From NCBI GenBank assembly GCA_003212395.1, contig QCPU01000013.1:1-35739 (forward strand): a stretch of DNA of 35,739 bases, in the 5' to 3' direction. This DNA comes from Prochlorococcus sp. AG-442-B03. Its GTDB lineage: Bacteria; Cyanobacteriota; Cyanobacteriia; PCC-6307; Cyanobiaceae. The notes below the pieces were generated by a model. The model was not told where the DNA came from. It worked only from the letters and a program-made list of their open reading frames with translations, and searched no databases. The first letter of the stretch is position 1. Every line of letters starts with the position of its first letter. Below, piece by piece: positions 21,006 through 29,659 of this stretch. Position numbers and translations under genes: made by a program.

Positions 21006-21299
21006 ATGCCTTTCTTTGTAAAAACTGAAATTATTAAAAAAGAATACTTAATTAATAATGATTTAAAACGAAAAATAATTAACGAACATATTAATTGGAT
21101 AAAAAAATTAAAGAAAGAGGGAATCAATATAAAAAGTGGGTTTTTGGTAGATGAGTTAAATAGACCAGGTGACGGGGGTTTACTCATTCTTGAGATGAAT
21201 AATTATAAAGATGCACTAAAAATCATTAGGAATGATCCAATGATTAAAAATGATCTAGTTGAATGGAAATTAAATGAGTGGATAGATTCAAACAAATGA
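21006..21299 (+). CDS. YciI-like protein
   Basis: A 97-residue protein with the pattern of the YCII-related ferredoxin-like fold: a HINWIKKLKKEGI helix, GDGGLLILEMNNYKDALKIIRNDP and LVEWKLNEW. The DP motif and helix order fit, but the function is unknown in most members. Its ATG begins at the base after the glsF stop, so translation is very likely coupled to glsF and a link to nitrogen metabolism can be guessed. It converges on lipA with a 6-bp gap. Confidence 0.7.
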   Translation: MPFFVKTEIIKKEYLINNDLKRKIINEHINWIKKLKKEGINIKSGFLVDELNRPGDGGLLILEMNNYKDALKIIRNDPMIKNDLVEWKLNEWIDSNK

Positions 21300-21305
21300 A
21301 AATAA

Positions 21306-22199
21306 CTATCTTGGATACTTGTTCATAAGTTTTTGAATCTCTTCAGCATGGTAACTGCTTCGAGTTAAAGGAGAACTAACTACTTGCATAAAGTCCAAAT
21401 CTTTTTCCCCGAAAATTTTAAAGTAGTTAAATTTTGAAGGACTCACAAATCTTTGAACAGGTAAATGATTAGGGCCAGGAGATAAATATTGTCCAATAGT
21501 AACAATATCAACGAAATTACTTTTTAAATCCTTAAGAAGACTTAAGACCTCCTCATCTTTTTCCCCTAAACCAAGCATAAAGCCTGACTTTGTATAAACT
21601 TTGGGAGCATAGTCTCTGGTTCTTTTAAGTAACTCAAGAGTTCTCTCATATTTACCCTGAGGTCTTACTTTTTTATATAGCGAAGGCACCGTCTCAATAT
21701 TATGGTTTAAAACGTTTGGATTTGAATCAAGAACTTTTTCAAGAGCTGTCCAATTGCCACAAAAATCAGGAATTAAAAGCTCAATAGTAGTTTCAGGAGA
21801 TTTTTTTCTTACTTGATACACACATTCAAAAAATTGAGATGCGCCACCATCCTCAAGATCATCTCTATTAACTGAAGTGATTACAACATGTTTAAGCTTC
21901 ATCCTAAAAACTGCTTCAGCTAGACGAAATGGTTCTGTTGGATCTAGTTCTCGTTTAGATCTATCAAAATCAATATCGCAATATGGACATGCCCTAGTAC
22001 AGCCAGGACCCATTATAAGGAAAGTAGCAGTTCCACTAGCAAAACATTCTCCAATATTTGGACAGCTTGCTTCTTGACATACAGTATTGAGATTTAAATC
22101 ATTTAACAAATTTGCAGTATTCCCAATTCTCTCAACTTGCGGAGCTTTTACTCTTAACCAATCAGGTTTTGAAATTAAACTATTAGGATTATTAGTCAA
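21306..22199 (-). CDS. lipA: Lipoyl synthase
   Basis: A 297-residue radical SAM enzyme that inserts two sulfurs into protein-bound octanoate. The sacrificial auxiliary-cluster cysteines are C41, C46 and C52 ([12 protein letters not shown]). The SAM-cluster cysteines are C67, C71 and C74 (CTRACPYC). The RSSYHAEE motif near the C-terminus supplies the serine ligand. The start is TTG at 22199; the upstream in-frame stretch to the next stop holds no ATG and the family core begins near residue 11. Cyanobacteria may carry more than one LipA, so this could be one of two. Confidence 0.95.
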   Translation of the reverse strand: MTNNPNSLISKPDWLRVKAPQVERIGNTANLLNDLNLNTVCQEASCPNIGECFASGTATFLIMGPGCTRACPYCDIDFDRSKRELDPTEPFRLAEAVFRMKLKHVVITSVNRDDLEDGGASQFFECVYQVRKKSPETTIELLIPDFCGNWTALEKVLDSNPNVLNHNIETVPSLYKKVRPQGKYERTLELLKRTRDYAPKVYTKSGFMLGLGEKDEEVLSLLKDLKSNFVDIVTIGQYLSPGPNHLPVQRFVSPSKFNYFKIFGEKDLDFMQVVSSPLTRSSYHAEEIQKLMNKYPR

Positions 22200-22489
22200 A
22201 TTAATTGTTTCTGGCCTGTAATTTTATTTTACTAAAAACAATTTGAATTAACTATTAATAATTTCAAAAATGAATCCTATTCAATAGAAGTCAAAAAATA
22301 AATGAATTGAAATAGTCCATCTATAATTCTAAAAGTACTAATTCAAGTTACTAATGACACAATTTTTTTGTTACATCAACTAAAATAAAACAGTATTTAG
22401 AACGTTATTTTTATTATAGATTTTAGAACATTGTGATTATGAACTAGATTATCAAAATTGTTCTTCAATTAATTTTTTTGTACTAAAAA
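22200..22489. promoter_or_regulatory. lipA-recombinase divergent spacer with direct repeats
   Basis: A 290-bp AT-rich spacer. It holds an 11-base direct repeat differing at one base, TTTAGAACGTT (22396-22406) and TTTAGAACATT (22422-22432), 26 bp apart. The pair lies 58-94 bp upstream of the recombinase frame and could be an operator or remnant recombination site. No other gene was seen. Confidence 0.4.
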
Positions 22490-23164
22490 GTGTTTTTTTA
22501 TTTATTTATTGATACAGTAAAAAAGACATGTAATAAAACATTGACTTTTAAATTTAAAAGAAAACGTCTTTTACTATCTGAAAAAAATAAAAGCTCTAGA
22601 GCAATAGGTTATGCTAGAGCTACTCATAATGAATATGAATATCTCGAAGAGCAAATAAAAAGTTTAAAGGAAGAGGGTTGCAGTTTAGTTTTCTCTGAAT
22701 TTTTAAGTTTAGATGAAGAAATCAAACCCCAACTTAATCAAGCTATAAATTGCTTATCTAAAGGCGATCAATTAATAATAACTCAGCTTGATCGAGCATT
22801 TAAAAATAAAAAAGAATGTTTGAGGACAATAAATAAACTTATTGATAAGGATATTAAATTGCGAACTTTGAGTGGTTTTTTTGCGGCTACTGAATCCTCT
22901 AAAGCAAATTCTTCAATTTTTAAGATTTTACATGAATTAGATAATTTAGAAGAAAATAGTTTAGATGAAAGAAAAAAAGAACAACTATTACGCAGAAAAT
23001 TATCTGGAAATAATCTAGGAGGAAGGCCCAAAATTAGTCCTTTAAAAGAATCTTTAGTAATCAGATTGCGTAATGAGGGATATTCATATCGATCAATCAG
23101 ATCACAAACTGGCATTGCATTGTCAACAATAAGAAGAGTAATTTTGGATGGAGAAATAACATAA
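22490..23164 (+). CDS. Serine-recombinase-like protein, catalytic site degenerate
   Basis: A 224-residue frame from a GTG; TTG at 22541 is the only other start before the domain. The N-terminal part resembles the resolvase/invertase fold (IGYARATHNEYEYLEEQIKS, QLDRAFKNKKECLRTINKL). The C-terminal GGRPKISPLKESLVIRLRN to STIRRVIL is a Hin-like helix-turn-helix. Compared with gamma-delta resolvase, R43 and R102 match catalytic arginines, but the nucleophile serine is T45 and two other arginine positions appear as K79 and K105. Recombination is therefore doubtful, and a DNA-binding regulator is a reasonable alternative. The 70-residue gene begins 1 bp after its stop. Confidence 0.75.
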   Translation: MFFYLFIDTVKKTCNKTLTFKFKRKRLLLSEKNKSSRAIGYARATHNEYEYLEEQIKSLKEEGCSLVFSEFLSLDEEIKPQLNQAINCLSKGDQLIITQLDRAFKNKKECLRTINKLIDKDIKLRTLSGFFAATESSKANSSIFKILHELDNLEENSLDERKKEQLLRRKLSGNNLGGRPKISPLKESLVIRLRNEGYSYRSIRSQTGIALSTIRRVILDGEIT

Positions 23165-23165
23165 A

Positions 23166-23378
23166 ATGAGGAAAAAAGAAATTGAAAATCTAATTAAAGA
23201 AAATTTTAAAGATACAGCACTGCGTATTTATGAATTAGATAATGCAGATAGAAAAAGTTTGTTAGCAGAATATAGAGAATGGATTATGAATGATTTGGAT
23301 TCTGAAGAGGTAATGATGTTACCTTATGAAGCCTATACTGATAAGCTAGATTCTAATTACTTAGACGATTTACTTTAG
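23166..23378 (+). CDS. Small acidic protein of unknown function
   Basis: A 70-residue protein, not recognised. It is acidic, especially toward the C-terminus (NDLDSEEVMMLPYEAYTDKLDSNYLDDLL), and appears mostly helical with no membrane segment or signal. Its ATG is one base after the recombinase-like stop, so the two are probably co-translated and may work together. Its last 4 bases overlap the convergent serine hydrolase gene. Confidence 0.65.
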   Translation: MRKKEIENLIKENFKDTALRIYELDNADRKSLLAEYREWIMNDLDSEEVMMLPYEAYTDKLDSNYLDDLL

Positions 23379-24283
23379 TCCTGAATAGTATATCTCTTAT
23401 TAAATTCATATACTTCTTTCGCTATTAATGGTAATAAAAAAGTATCTTTTGAATATTTTTCTCCATTACATAAAACAACTAATAAAGTTTGTAGAGATTG
23501 ACTGTTAGTCCACCAAGCTGAATCATGTCTAACTTCAGACATTAATCCTGCTTTACTCCAAAGATTGATGCTCTCTGGTAATCCTTCACCCAAAAAACCA
23601 TCTATTTGATTGAGAGAATCTTTTTTAAGAACAACTTTATTTAAATTTCTTTTTAAAAAACTTCGTAAATCTAAGTCATTTTTTTGATAATCAATATGAA
23701 TCATAATTTCCTCCAAAACCCTTGCAGCTGAATCAGAATTCATAGCATTTCTATTTTTATTATCGTGCCCATAAAATTCTTTTTCACGACCAAATGGTCC
23801 ATCATCCCAGGTCTTCTGACAGCAATTTATACCAATCAATTCCTCCCAATGTAAATCATTTAGCCAATCGTTTATTATATTTCTTTGATATTTCCAATTT
23901 TCCCATAGTTCGCCTTCAATACAAGGTCCACTTGTTGTTCCTGTCAGTAAATCAATTAAGAAGCTTGTTGCATTATTACTTGAGAAAGATAACATTTTCC
24001 TTACAGCATCAAAAAGTTCATCAGTTAATATTAAACTTCCTTTTTTAATCCAATAAAATGCAGCAAGGCCGTAAACCAACTTGACAATGCTTGCAGGGTA
24101 AACCATTTTTTTATTATTAATTCCAGTTCCAAAACCTTTAAATACACTTTTATTTTCACTTTTATAATTAATCCAAGTTATCGAAATATCTTCTCTTGAA
24201 AAATCTTTATTATAAGAGCATGCTCTCCCTAAAATATCATTTAAGGCTAGACCCATCTCTTTACTTAAATAGTAAAAGGACAT
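23375..24283 (-). CDS. Penicillin-binding/beta-lactamase-like serine hydrolase
   Basis: A 302-residue protein with the three motifs of the penicillin-recognising serine hydrolases. SxxK is S65-K68 (YPASIVKL), an SxN-like motif is S101-S102-N103 (FSSNNAT), and a KTG-like KAG is at 244-246 (WSKAGLM). The overall layout is closest to class A beta-lactamases. A Glu of the omega loop was not identified, so real beta-lactamase activity is not claimed; peptidoglycan or other amide/ester hydrolysis is possible. No signal peptide is seen, which is odd for a wall enzyme. The start ATG is 3 bp from the NlpC/P60 start on the other strand; ATG at residue 10 is an alternative. Confidence 0.78.
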   Translation of the reverse strand: MSFYYLSKEMGLALNDILGRACSYNKDFSREDISITWINYKSENKSVFKGFGTGINNKKMVYPASIVKLVYGLAAFYWIKKGSLILTDELFDAVRKMLSFSSNNATSFLIDLLTGTTSGPCIEGELWENWKYQRNIINDWLNDLHWEELIGINCCQKTWDDGPFGREKEFYGHDNKNRNAMNSDSAARVLEEIMIHIDYQKNDLDLRSFLKRNLNKVVLKKDSLNQIDGFLGEGLPESINLWSKAGLMSEVRHDSAWWTNSQSLQTLLVVLCNGEKYSKDTFLLPLIAKEVYEFNKRYTIQD

Positions 24284-24286
24284 TGC

Positions 24287-25045
24287 ATGGAAAGTTATAA
24301 AAATCCTATCTCACTATTTAAACAAAATAATTTTTCAAAAACTATTTGGTGGAAATTAAAAGTTAATATTTCTGGATATCAAAATGAAACAGAAGATAAA
24401 CTAGTTACTGAAATATTTAAAAATAGAATTTTTAGGCTTATTTATCCAAATATTTATCAAAACAACCATAAATTTTCAAGAATATTAGTTCAACTATATG
24501 AAGATGGTTACATCTGTTGGATAAATTTAGATGGATTAATTATTGAGAAATACGAATCTGGAAAACCTGAAAATTCAAAAAAAGAATACTTCTTTATAAA
24601 AGATAAAGTTAACTCAATTTTAAAATGGATCAAGGATCAATCTGAGTTAAATAATAAATACCTTTGGGGAGGTACATTAGGACCCAATTTTGATTGTTCT
24701 GGATTAATTCAGACTGCTTTTTTAAAGCATCAAATTAATATACCTCGAGACTCTTTTCAAATAAAAAGTTTTTGTAAACACATTTTTTATTACAAAGAAT
24801 CGTATGCGGCTCTACGACCTGGCGATCTTTTATTTTTTGGAAATGAAGAAAAATGTGATCATATTGGAATCTACAAGGGAGATGGATTATATTACCATAG
24901 CTCTGGGAGGGAATTTGGAAGAAATGGAATAGGATTAGATACCCTAAAAAAGTCTAATGACAAAATCTCTTTGCATTATAAATCTAAACTAATTTCGGCA
25001 GGAAGAGTAGTTAGAAATTATAGATGGGACAAAACTATACGTTAA
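24287..25045 (+). CDS. NlpC/P60 cell-wall endopeptidase
   Basis: A 252-residue cysteine peptidase-like protein. An SH3-like N-terminal domain (about 20-90, with LVQLYEDGYICWI) precedes the NlpC/P60 domain. The catalytic residues are C137 (NFDCSGL), H192 (CDHIGIY) and H204 (YYHSSG), and LRPGDLLFFG is the usual block between them. This order matches the cyanobacterial gamma-D-glutamyl-diamino-acid endopeptidase group. The likely role is cutting stem peptides in wall recycling. No signal peptide is visible. It is head to head with the serine hydrolase and convergent with psaL after 64 bp. Confidence 0.9.
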   Translation: MESYKNPISLFKQNNFSKTIWWKLKVNISGYQNETEDKLVTEIFKNRIFRLIYPNIYQNNHKFSRILVQLYEDGYICWINLDGLIIEKYESGKPENSKKEYFFIKDKVNSILKWIKDQSELNNKYLWGGTLGPNFDCSGLIQTAFLKHQINIPRDSFQIKSFCKHIFYYKESYAALRPGDLLFFGNEEKCDHIGIYKGDGLYYHSSGREFGRNGIGLDTLKKSNDKISLHYKSKLISAGRVVRNYRWDKTIR

Positions 25046-25109
25046 TTAATAGAGCTCACCTTTTAATTTTAAATTAAATTTAAATATTACTTATTCTTTT
25101 ATTTAGGAA

Positions 25110-25709
25110 TTAACCCGCAGTCCAAATATTTTTAATGATTGGCATTATGGTATCTAAGTGTAAAGTCCCAACAAGTAACCAAGCAAAAACAGCTCCACCA
25201 CAGCCTCCTAACCAAAATCCACTTGTAAAATCAGCCCAACCAGCTCTTGTGAATAAGTCCTTTGGGGGATTATTAACAGTCGCATCTGGAGGTTGAACAT
25301 TAGGTGCTTTACCAGGTGCATTGTATAGAACAAAAAGTGCTGTCAAAATATGAACGGCTCCTATAGTAGCGAGAAGTCCAGCTGTAAGAGCAAATTCAGA
25401 ATTTCTTAATGGGCCAGTCATAGTGAAAGGTCCGTATAGTAGATATCCAAAAGCTGCTCCAGTTTCTAAACCTCTAAAATTAGGAGAAATACCTTCTCTG
25501 TAAAAAGGTAAATTATTTATAAAGGCTTTTGTAAAATAACCACTATTAACTGGAGTAGCTAAATTGCCAACAAAAGGATCAGCAACTGTTTTTACTGCCC
25601 ATTGTTCTGCTACTCCAATATCATTTGGTTGTACAGAAGTATCTATGTATTTCTCATCAAACTTAATAGAACTTGTTGATTCTGAGAATGATTTTTGAAA
25701 GTCGCTCAT
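25110..25709 (-). CDS. psaL: Photosystem I subunit XI
   Basis: A 199-residue thylakoid membrane protein needed for photosystem I trimers. The sequence [33 protein letters not shown] and the middle helix [19 protein letters not shown] are typical. An N-terminal stromal region of about 80 residues precedes the helices, including [16 protein letters not shown] at 25709 follows the psaI stop by 27 bp, so psaI-psaL is one unit. Confidence 0.98.
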   Translation of the reverse strand: MSDFQKSFSESTSSIKFDEKYIDTSVQPNDIGVAEQWAVKTVADPFVGNLATPVNSGYFTKAFINNLPFYREGISPNFRGLETGAAFGYLLYGPFTMTGPLRNSEFALTAGLLATIGAVHILTALFVLYNAPGKAPNVQPPDATVNNPPKDLFTRAGWADFTSGFWLGGCGGAVFAWLLVGTLHLDTIMPIIKNIWTAG

Positions 25710-25736
25710 TTTTTTAATAATTTAGTGTTTGATAAT

Positions 25737-25850
25737 TTATTCAGTTGCTGTAATTAATCTTCCAATTAATACAATAAAAACAGCAGGCATTGCTATACCA
25801 ATTAATGGAACAAAAATTGAGGGTAAAAGACTTGGTAAATCAGATGGCAT
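25737..25850 (-). CDS. psaI: Photosystem I subunit VIII
   Basis: A 37-residue single-helix protein read by hand on the minus strand. It begins MPSDLPSLLPSIFVPLIGI, continues AMPAVFIVLIG and ends RLITATE before TAA. This is the PsaI pattern: a short polar start, a membrane helix with a Pro near its start, and a short lumen/stroma tail. It helps bind PsaL in photosystem I. It is too short for routine detection but its place before psaL supports it. Confidence 0.93.
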   Translation of the reverse strand: MPSDLPSLLPSIFVPLIGIAMPAVFIVLIGRLITATE

Positions 25851-25854
25851 AGTT

Positions 25855-25878
25855 CTTTAAACATCTTTAAACACTTTA
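25855..25878 (-). repeat. Tandem CTTTAAACA repeat in the psaI leader
   Basis: On the plus strand CTTTAAACAT (25855-25864) is followed by CTTTAAACA (25865-25873) and a third partial CTTTA. It begins 5 bases upstream of the psaI start. It may affect promoter or leader function, or be chance in AT-rich DNA. Confidence 0.4.
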
Positions 25879-25942
25879 GTATTTATATGCAAAATAGTGT
25901 TAATTTTATTACTGGATGATATAAAAATTATTAACTTTTTAC

Positions 25943-26335
25943 ATGATAAATTTTTTCGCAATTGTAATTATTATTTTTATAGGGATATTTCTTATAGTTT
26001 TTAAAAAAAGAAGCTTAAAAAAGTTAATAAACACAGGCAAATTACATTCTTTTAAGTTTAAAAAAAATAGAAAAAATGATAATAAATTTCTATCTCATAC
26101 AAATAGTTTTTTATACAATCACGAAGAAAAAAAGTACTCAGTATTTTATAAAAGTTCTCAAAGAAATAAAATGTTTAGTCTTTTTCAGGGTAATACGGAA
26201 AATAAATTAAAGGCATTAAAAATTGCGGAAGAATTGGCTGATAAATCAACATTACCAATTTTGCGAAAAGGCTTAAGAGATGTTTCTCCTGAAGTTGTTG
26301 AAATTGCAGCTTTATTAATAAGAAAATTCAAATAA
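25943..26335 (+). CDS. Small membrane-anchored protein with HEAT-like C-terminus
   Basis: A 130-residue protein. A hydrophobic N-terminal helix (about 2-20) is followed by a Lys-rich linker (21-75). The C-terminus NKLKALKIAEELADKSTLPILRKGLRDVSPEVVEIAALLIRKF looks like one HEAT or PBS-lyase HEAT repeat. No catalytic residue is evident. It may be a docking or assembly factor, but no function can be assigned. It is divergent from psaI and its stop lies 3 bp from the stop of the glycosyltransferase gene. Confidence 0.65.
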   Translation: MINFFAIVIIIFIGIFLIVFKKRSLKKLINTGKLHSFKFKKNRKNDNKFLSHTNSFLYNHEEKKYSVFYKSSQRNKMFSLFQGNTENKLKALKIAEELADKSTLPILRKGLRDVSPEVVEIAALLIRKFK

Positions 26336-26338
26336 AAT

Positions 26339-27301
26339 TCAATTTTGATTGGTAGTACTTATTGACCTAATTCTATAAATTGGACGACTTTGGCTTTCAT
26401 GATATGTCCTAATTAAAAGTTCGCTCAATAATCCAAAGCTAAATAATTGAACCCCAGCAATTCCCAATATTAACGCAAACATTAGTAACGGACGATTTCC
26501 AATATCCTCACCCATTATTTTTAAAACTATCAAAAAAGAACTCATTGCAAGGCTAGTCAAAATACAAATAATTCCAACAAAACCAAATCCATACATTGGT
26601 CTTGTTAAAAATTTAGTAATAAACCAAACAGTTAATAAATCCATTAAAACTCTAAAAGTTCTATCGATACCATATTTACTAGATCCATATTGCCTGCTTC
26701 TATGATTGACTTTAATTTCTTTGATTTTTGCACCTTCAATATTTGCTAAAACGGGCAAAAACCTGTGGAGTTCACCATATAACTTAATATCATCTATTAT
26801 TTCTTTTTTAAAAGCTTTTAATGAGCATCCATAGTCGTGCAACTTCAAACCAGTTACATGAGCTATTAATTTATTCGCTATTTTTGATGGTATCTTTCTA
26901 TTAATTAATTTATCTTTTCTATCAAACCTCCACCCACAAATCAAATCGTAACCATTATTAATTTCTGAAATTAATAATGGAATATCATTAGGATCATTCT
27001 GTAAATCGCCATCCAAAGTAATGACAATATCTCCTTTAGAATTATCAAAGCCAGCTGACATTGCTGCAGTTTGCCCGTAATTTTTACGAAGAGAAATTAC
27101 TGACAATTCTTTAATTTTGAGAGTTAGTTGCTTTAATATTTGATGAGTATTGTCTTTAGAACCATCATTTACAACAATCAATTCAAAATTAAATTTATGA
27201 AATGACATTACATTTATAACTTCATCCAATAAAAAACCAATACTCTCACTTTCATTAAAAACAGGGATGATAATAGAAACTAATTGTTTTATATCTGACA
27301 T
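26339..27301 (-). CDS. Family-2 membrane glycosyltransferase
   Basis: A 320-residue GT-A enzyme like polyprenyl-phosphate sugar transferases (DPM1/GtrB group). The nucleotide-binding start is VSIIIPVFNESES, NDGSKDNT follows, and the metal motif is D97-G98-D99 (LDGDLQNDP). Two membrane helices near the C-terminus (about 235-258 and 270-293) match the GtrB-type subgroup. It probably moves a sugar from a nucleotide donor to a lipid phosphate for surface polysaccharide or lipid modification. The sugar is unknown. Confidence 0.88.
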   Translation of the reverse strand: MSDIKQLVSIIIPVFNESESIGFLLDEVINVMSFHKFNFELIVVNDGSKDNTHQILKQLTLKIKELSVISLRKNYGQTAAMSAGFDNSKGDIVITLDGDLQNDPNDIPLLISEINNGYDLICGWRFDRKDKLINRKIPSKIANKLIAHVTGLKLHDYGCSLKAFKKEIIDDIKLYGELHRFLPVLANIEGAKIKEIKVNHRSRQYGSSKYGIDRTFRVLMDLLTVWFITKFLTRPMYGFGFVGIICILTSLAMSSFLIVLKIMGEDIGNRPLLMFALILGIAGVQLFSFGLLSELLIRTYHESQSRPIYRIRSISTTNQN

Positions 27302-27355
27302 TTATATTTGATAGATTTATATAATTTTAACTTAATTTGGAAAATTAAAATTAAA

Positions 27356-27385
27356 CAAAAAAAATCACCACAAATGTGGTGATTT
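27356..27385 (-). terminator. Intrinsic terminator after psaB
   Basis: AAATCACCAC (27362-27371) and GTGGTGATTT (27376-27385) form a perfect 10-bp stem with a 4-base AAAT loop. In the direction of psaA-psaB transcription it is followed by a run of T (plus-strand A run 27357-27364). It lies 19 bases beyond the psaB stop and separates it from the glycosyltransferase gene. Confidence 0.92.
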
Positions 27386-27403
27386 AAATTATTTAAGAAA
27401 AAT

Positions 27404-29632
27404 TTAACCAAACTTACCTGAAGTTGAAGCAATAACAAATGCACCGAATGTAAGAATGTTTCCAATCGTGAAATGTGCTAGTCCAACTAATCTAGCTTGA
27501 ACAATTGAGAGTGCAACTGGCTTGTCTCTCCAGCCAACAAGGTTAGCTATTGGAGTACGCTGATGTGCCCAAACTAATGTTTCAATTAATTCTTGCCAAT
27601 AACCACGCCAAGATATTAGGAACATGAAACCAGTAGCCCAAACTAAGTGACCAAATAGGAACATCCAAGCCCAGGGAGATAAAGAATTTACTCCGAATGG
27701 ATTATATCCATTAATAAGCTGAGCAGAGTTTAACCAGAGATAATCTCTGAACCAACCCATTAGATAAGTTCCGGATTCATTAAACTGTGCTACATTACCC
27801 TGCCATATTGCTAGGTGTTTCCAATGCCAGTAGAAAGTTACCCATGCTAGTAAATTTAATGCCCAGAACATAGCTAAGTACATAGCATCCCAAGATGAAC
27901 TATCACAAGTACCTCCACGTCCAGGACCATCGCAAGGAAATGCATAACCTAAATCTTTCTTATCAGGAATCAATTTTGTTCCTCTAGCATCAAGTGCACC
28001 TTTGATAAGGATTAGAGCGGTTGTATGAAGACCTAAAGCGATAGCATGGTGAACTAAGAAATCTGCAGGACCTATAGGTAAGAAAGCACTTAATGCATCT
28101 TGTCTATTGATGAGATCCATCCAGTAATGGTTACCTGGTAATGAATTAGCAGCGAGACTTGCTGAACTTGTAGGGTCAGATAATAGAGCATTAAAGCCAT
28201 ACATCATTTTACCTTGAGCAGCTTGAACAAATTGAGCAAACACAGGCTCAATAAGAATTTGCTTTTCAGGATTACCAAAAGCTACAACAACATCGTTATG
28301 AACATAAATTCCTAGAGTATGGAATCCAAGCAACATTGTTACCCAACTAAGGTGGCTTATCAAAGCTTCCTTTGTTCCAAGAACTCTTGCTAATACATTG
28401 TCTTTATTTAATTCGGGATCGTAATCTCTTACAAAGAAAATAGCTCCGTGTGCAAATGCACCAACCATCAAGAACATTGCTATGTATTGATGATGACTAT
28501 ATAAAGCAGACTGTGTAGTGTAGTCCCTGGCAATAAAAGCGTAAGATGGAAGTGCACCCATATGTTGCGCTACAAGAGAAGTTGCTACACCAAGTGATGC
28601 TAATGCTAGTCCAAGTTGGAAATGTAATGAATTATTTACAGTTTCATATATTCCATCATGGTTAATTCCGAAACTACCTTTATGAGGATCATTAGGGTGT
28701 CTTGTGTTATGAGCTTCTGTAATTTCTTTGAGGCTATGACCAATACCAAAAGTATTTCTATACATGTGGCCAGCAATTACAAAAACTGTTCCAATTGCAA
28801 TATGGTGATGAGCAATATCAGTAAGCCATAATGCTTCACTTTGAGGATGAAGACCTCCTAAGAAAGTAAAGATTGCTGTTCCAGCTCCTTCAGCTGTTCC
28901 AAATACTTGATCTAAAGAATCAGGATTTTGTGCATATGCTCCCCAGTTTAAAGTAAAGAAAGGAGCTAATCCTGCAGGGTGTGGGAGTACTGTTAACCAG
29001 TTATCCCAGCCTACATGCTGTCCTCTTGATTCAGGTATTGCAACATGAACTAAATGACCTGTCCAAGCGATACTACTAAAACCAAATAAAACAGCTAGAT
29101 GATGATTTAATCTTGACTCTGCATTTTTAAACCAGGCCAGAGATGGTCTAAATTTTGGTTGTAAGTGTAACCAACCTGCAAATAAAGTCCAACAAGCAAG
29201 AATACTCATAAATATTGATGCTTGGAAAAGTTGCTCGTTAGTTCTCATTCCAATTGTGTACCACCAATGGTAGAGACCTGAATAAGCGATATTTACTGGG
29301 CCGCTTGCTCCGGCTTGTGTCATTGCTTCAGTGATACCAGATCCAAAATGAGGATCCCAAATAGCATGAGCGATAGGGCGGACATGAGTTGGATCAAGCA
29401 CAAATTGCTCAAAGTTACCCTGCCAAGCAATATGAAATAAGTTACCAGCTACCCAGAGAGCGATTATTGCTAGATGTCCAAAATGTGTAGAGAATAGCTT
29501 CTGATAAAGTTTTTCTTCGGTCATACCATCATGACTTTCAAAATCATGAGCGGTAGCTATTCCGTACCATATTCGTCGGGTTGTGGGGTCCTGAGCTAGA
29601 CCCTGGTTAAATGATGGAAATTTTGTTGCCAT
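27404..29632 (-). CDS. psaB: Photosystem I P700 apoprotein A2
   Basis: A 742-residue core subunit that binds P700, the A1 quinone, Fx and many chlorophylls in the thylakoid. The Fx cysteines are C567 and C576 in [12 protein letters not shown]. The many HxxxH-type chlorophyll ligands and helices run throughout, ending with [16 protein letters not shown]. It follows psaA by 27 bp. No Shine-Dalgarno is clear before its ATG. Confidence 0.99.
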
Positions 29633-29659
29633 TGAATTAAAAAGGTGAAGTTCAGGTTA

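Noticed and set aside
22490..23378. Active mobile element
   Set aside because: No terminal inverted repeats, target duplication or other mobility genes were seen, base composition matches the neighbours, and the recombinase catalytic residues are altered.
23375..24283. True class A beta-lactamase (resistance gene)
   Set aside because: The omega-loop Glu was not found, KTG is KAG, no signal peptide is seen, and a resistance role is unlikely in this setting.
25046..25109. Shared terminator between the NlpC/P60 gene and psaL
   Set aside because: Only AT-rich near-palindromes (TTTAATTTTAAATTAAA) occur; they are too weak to call.
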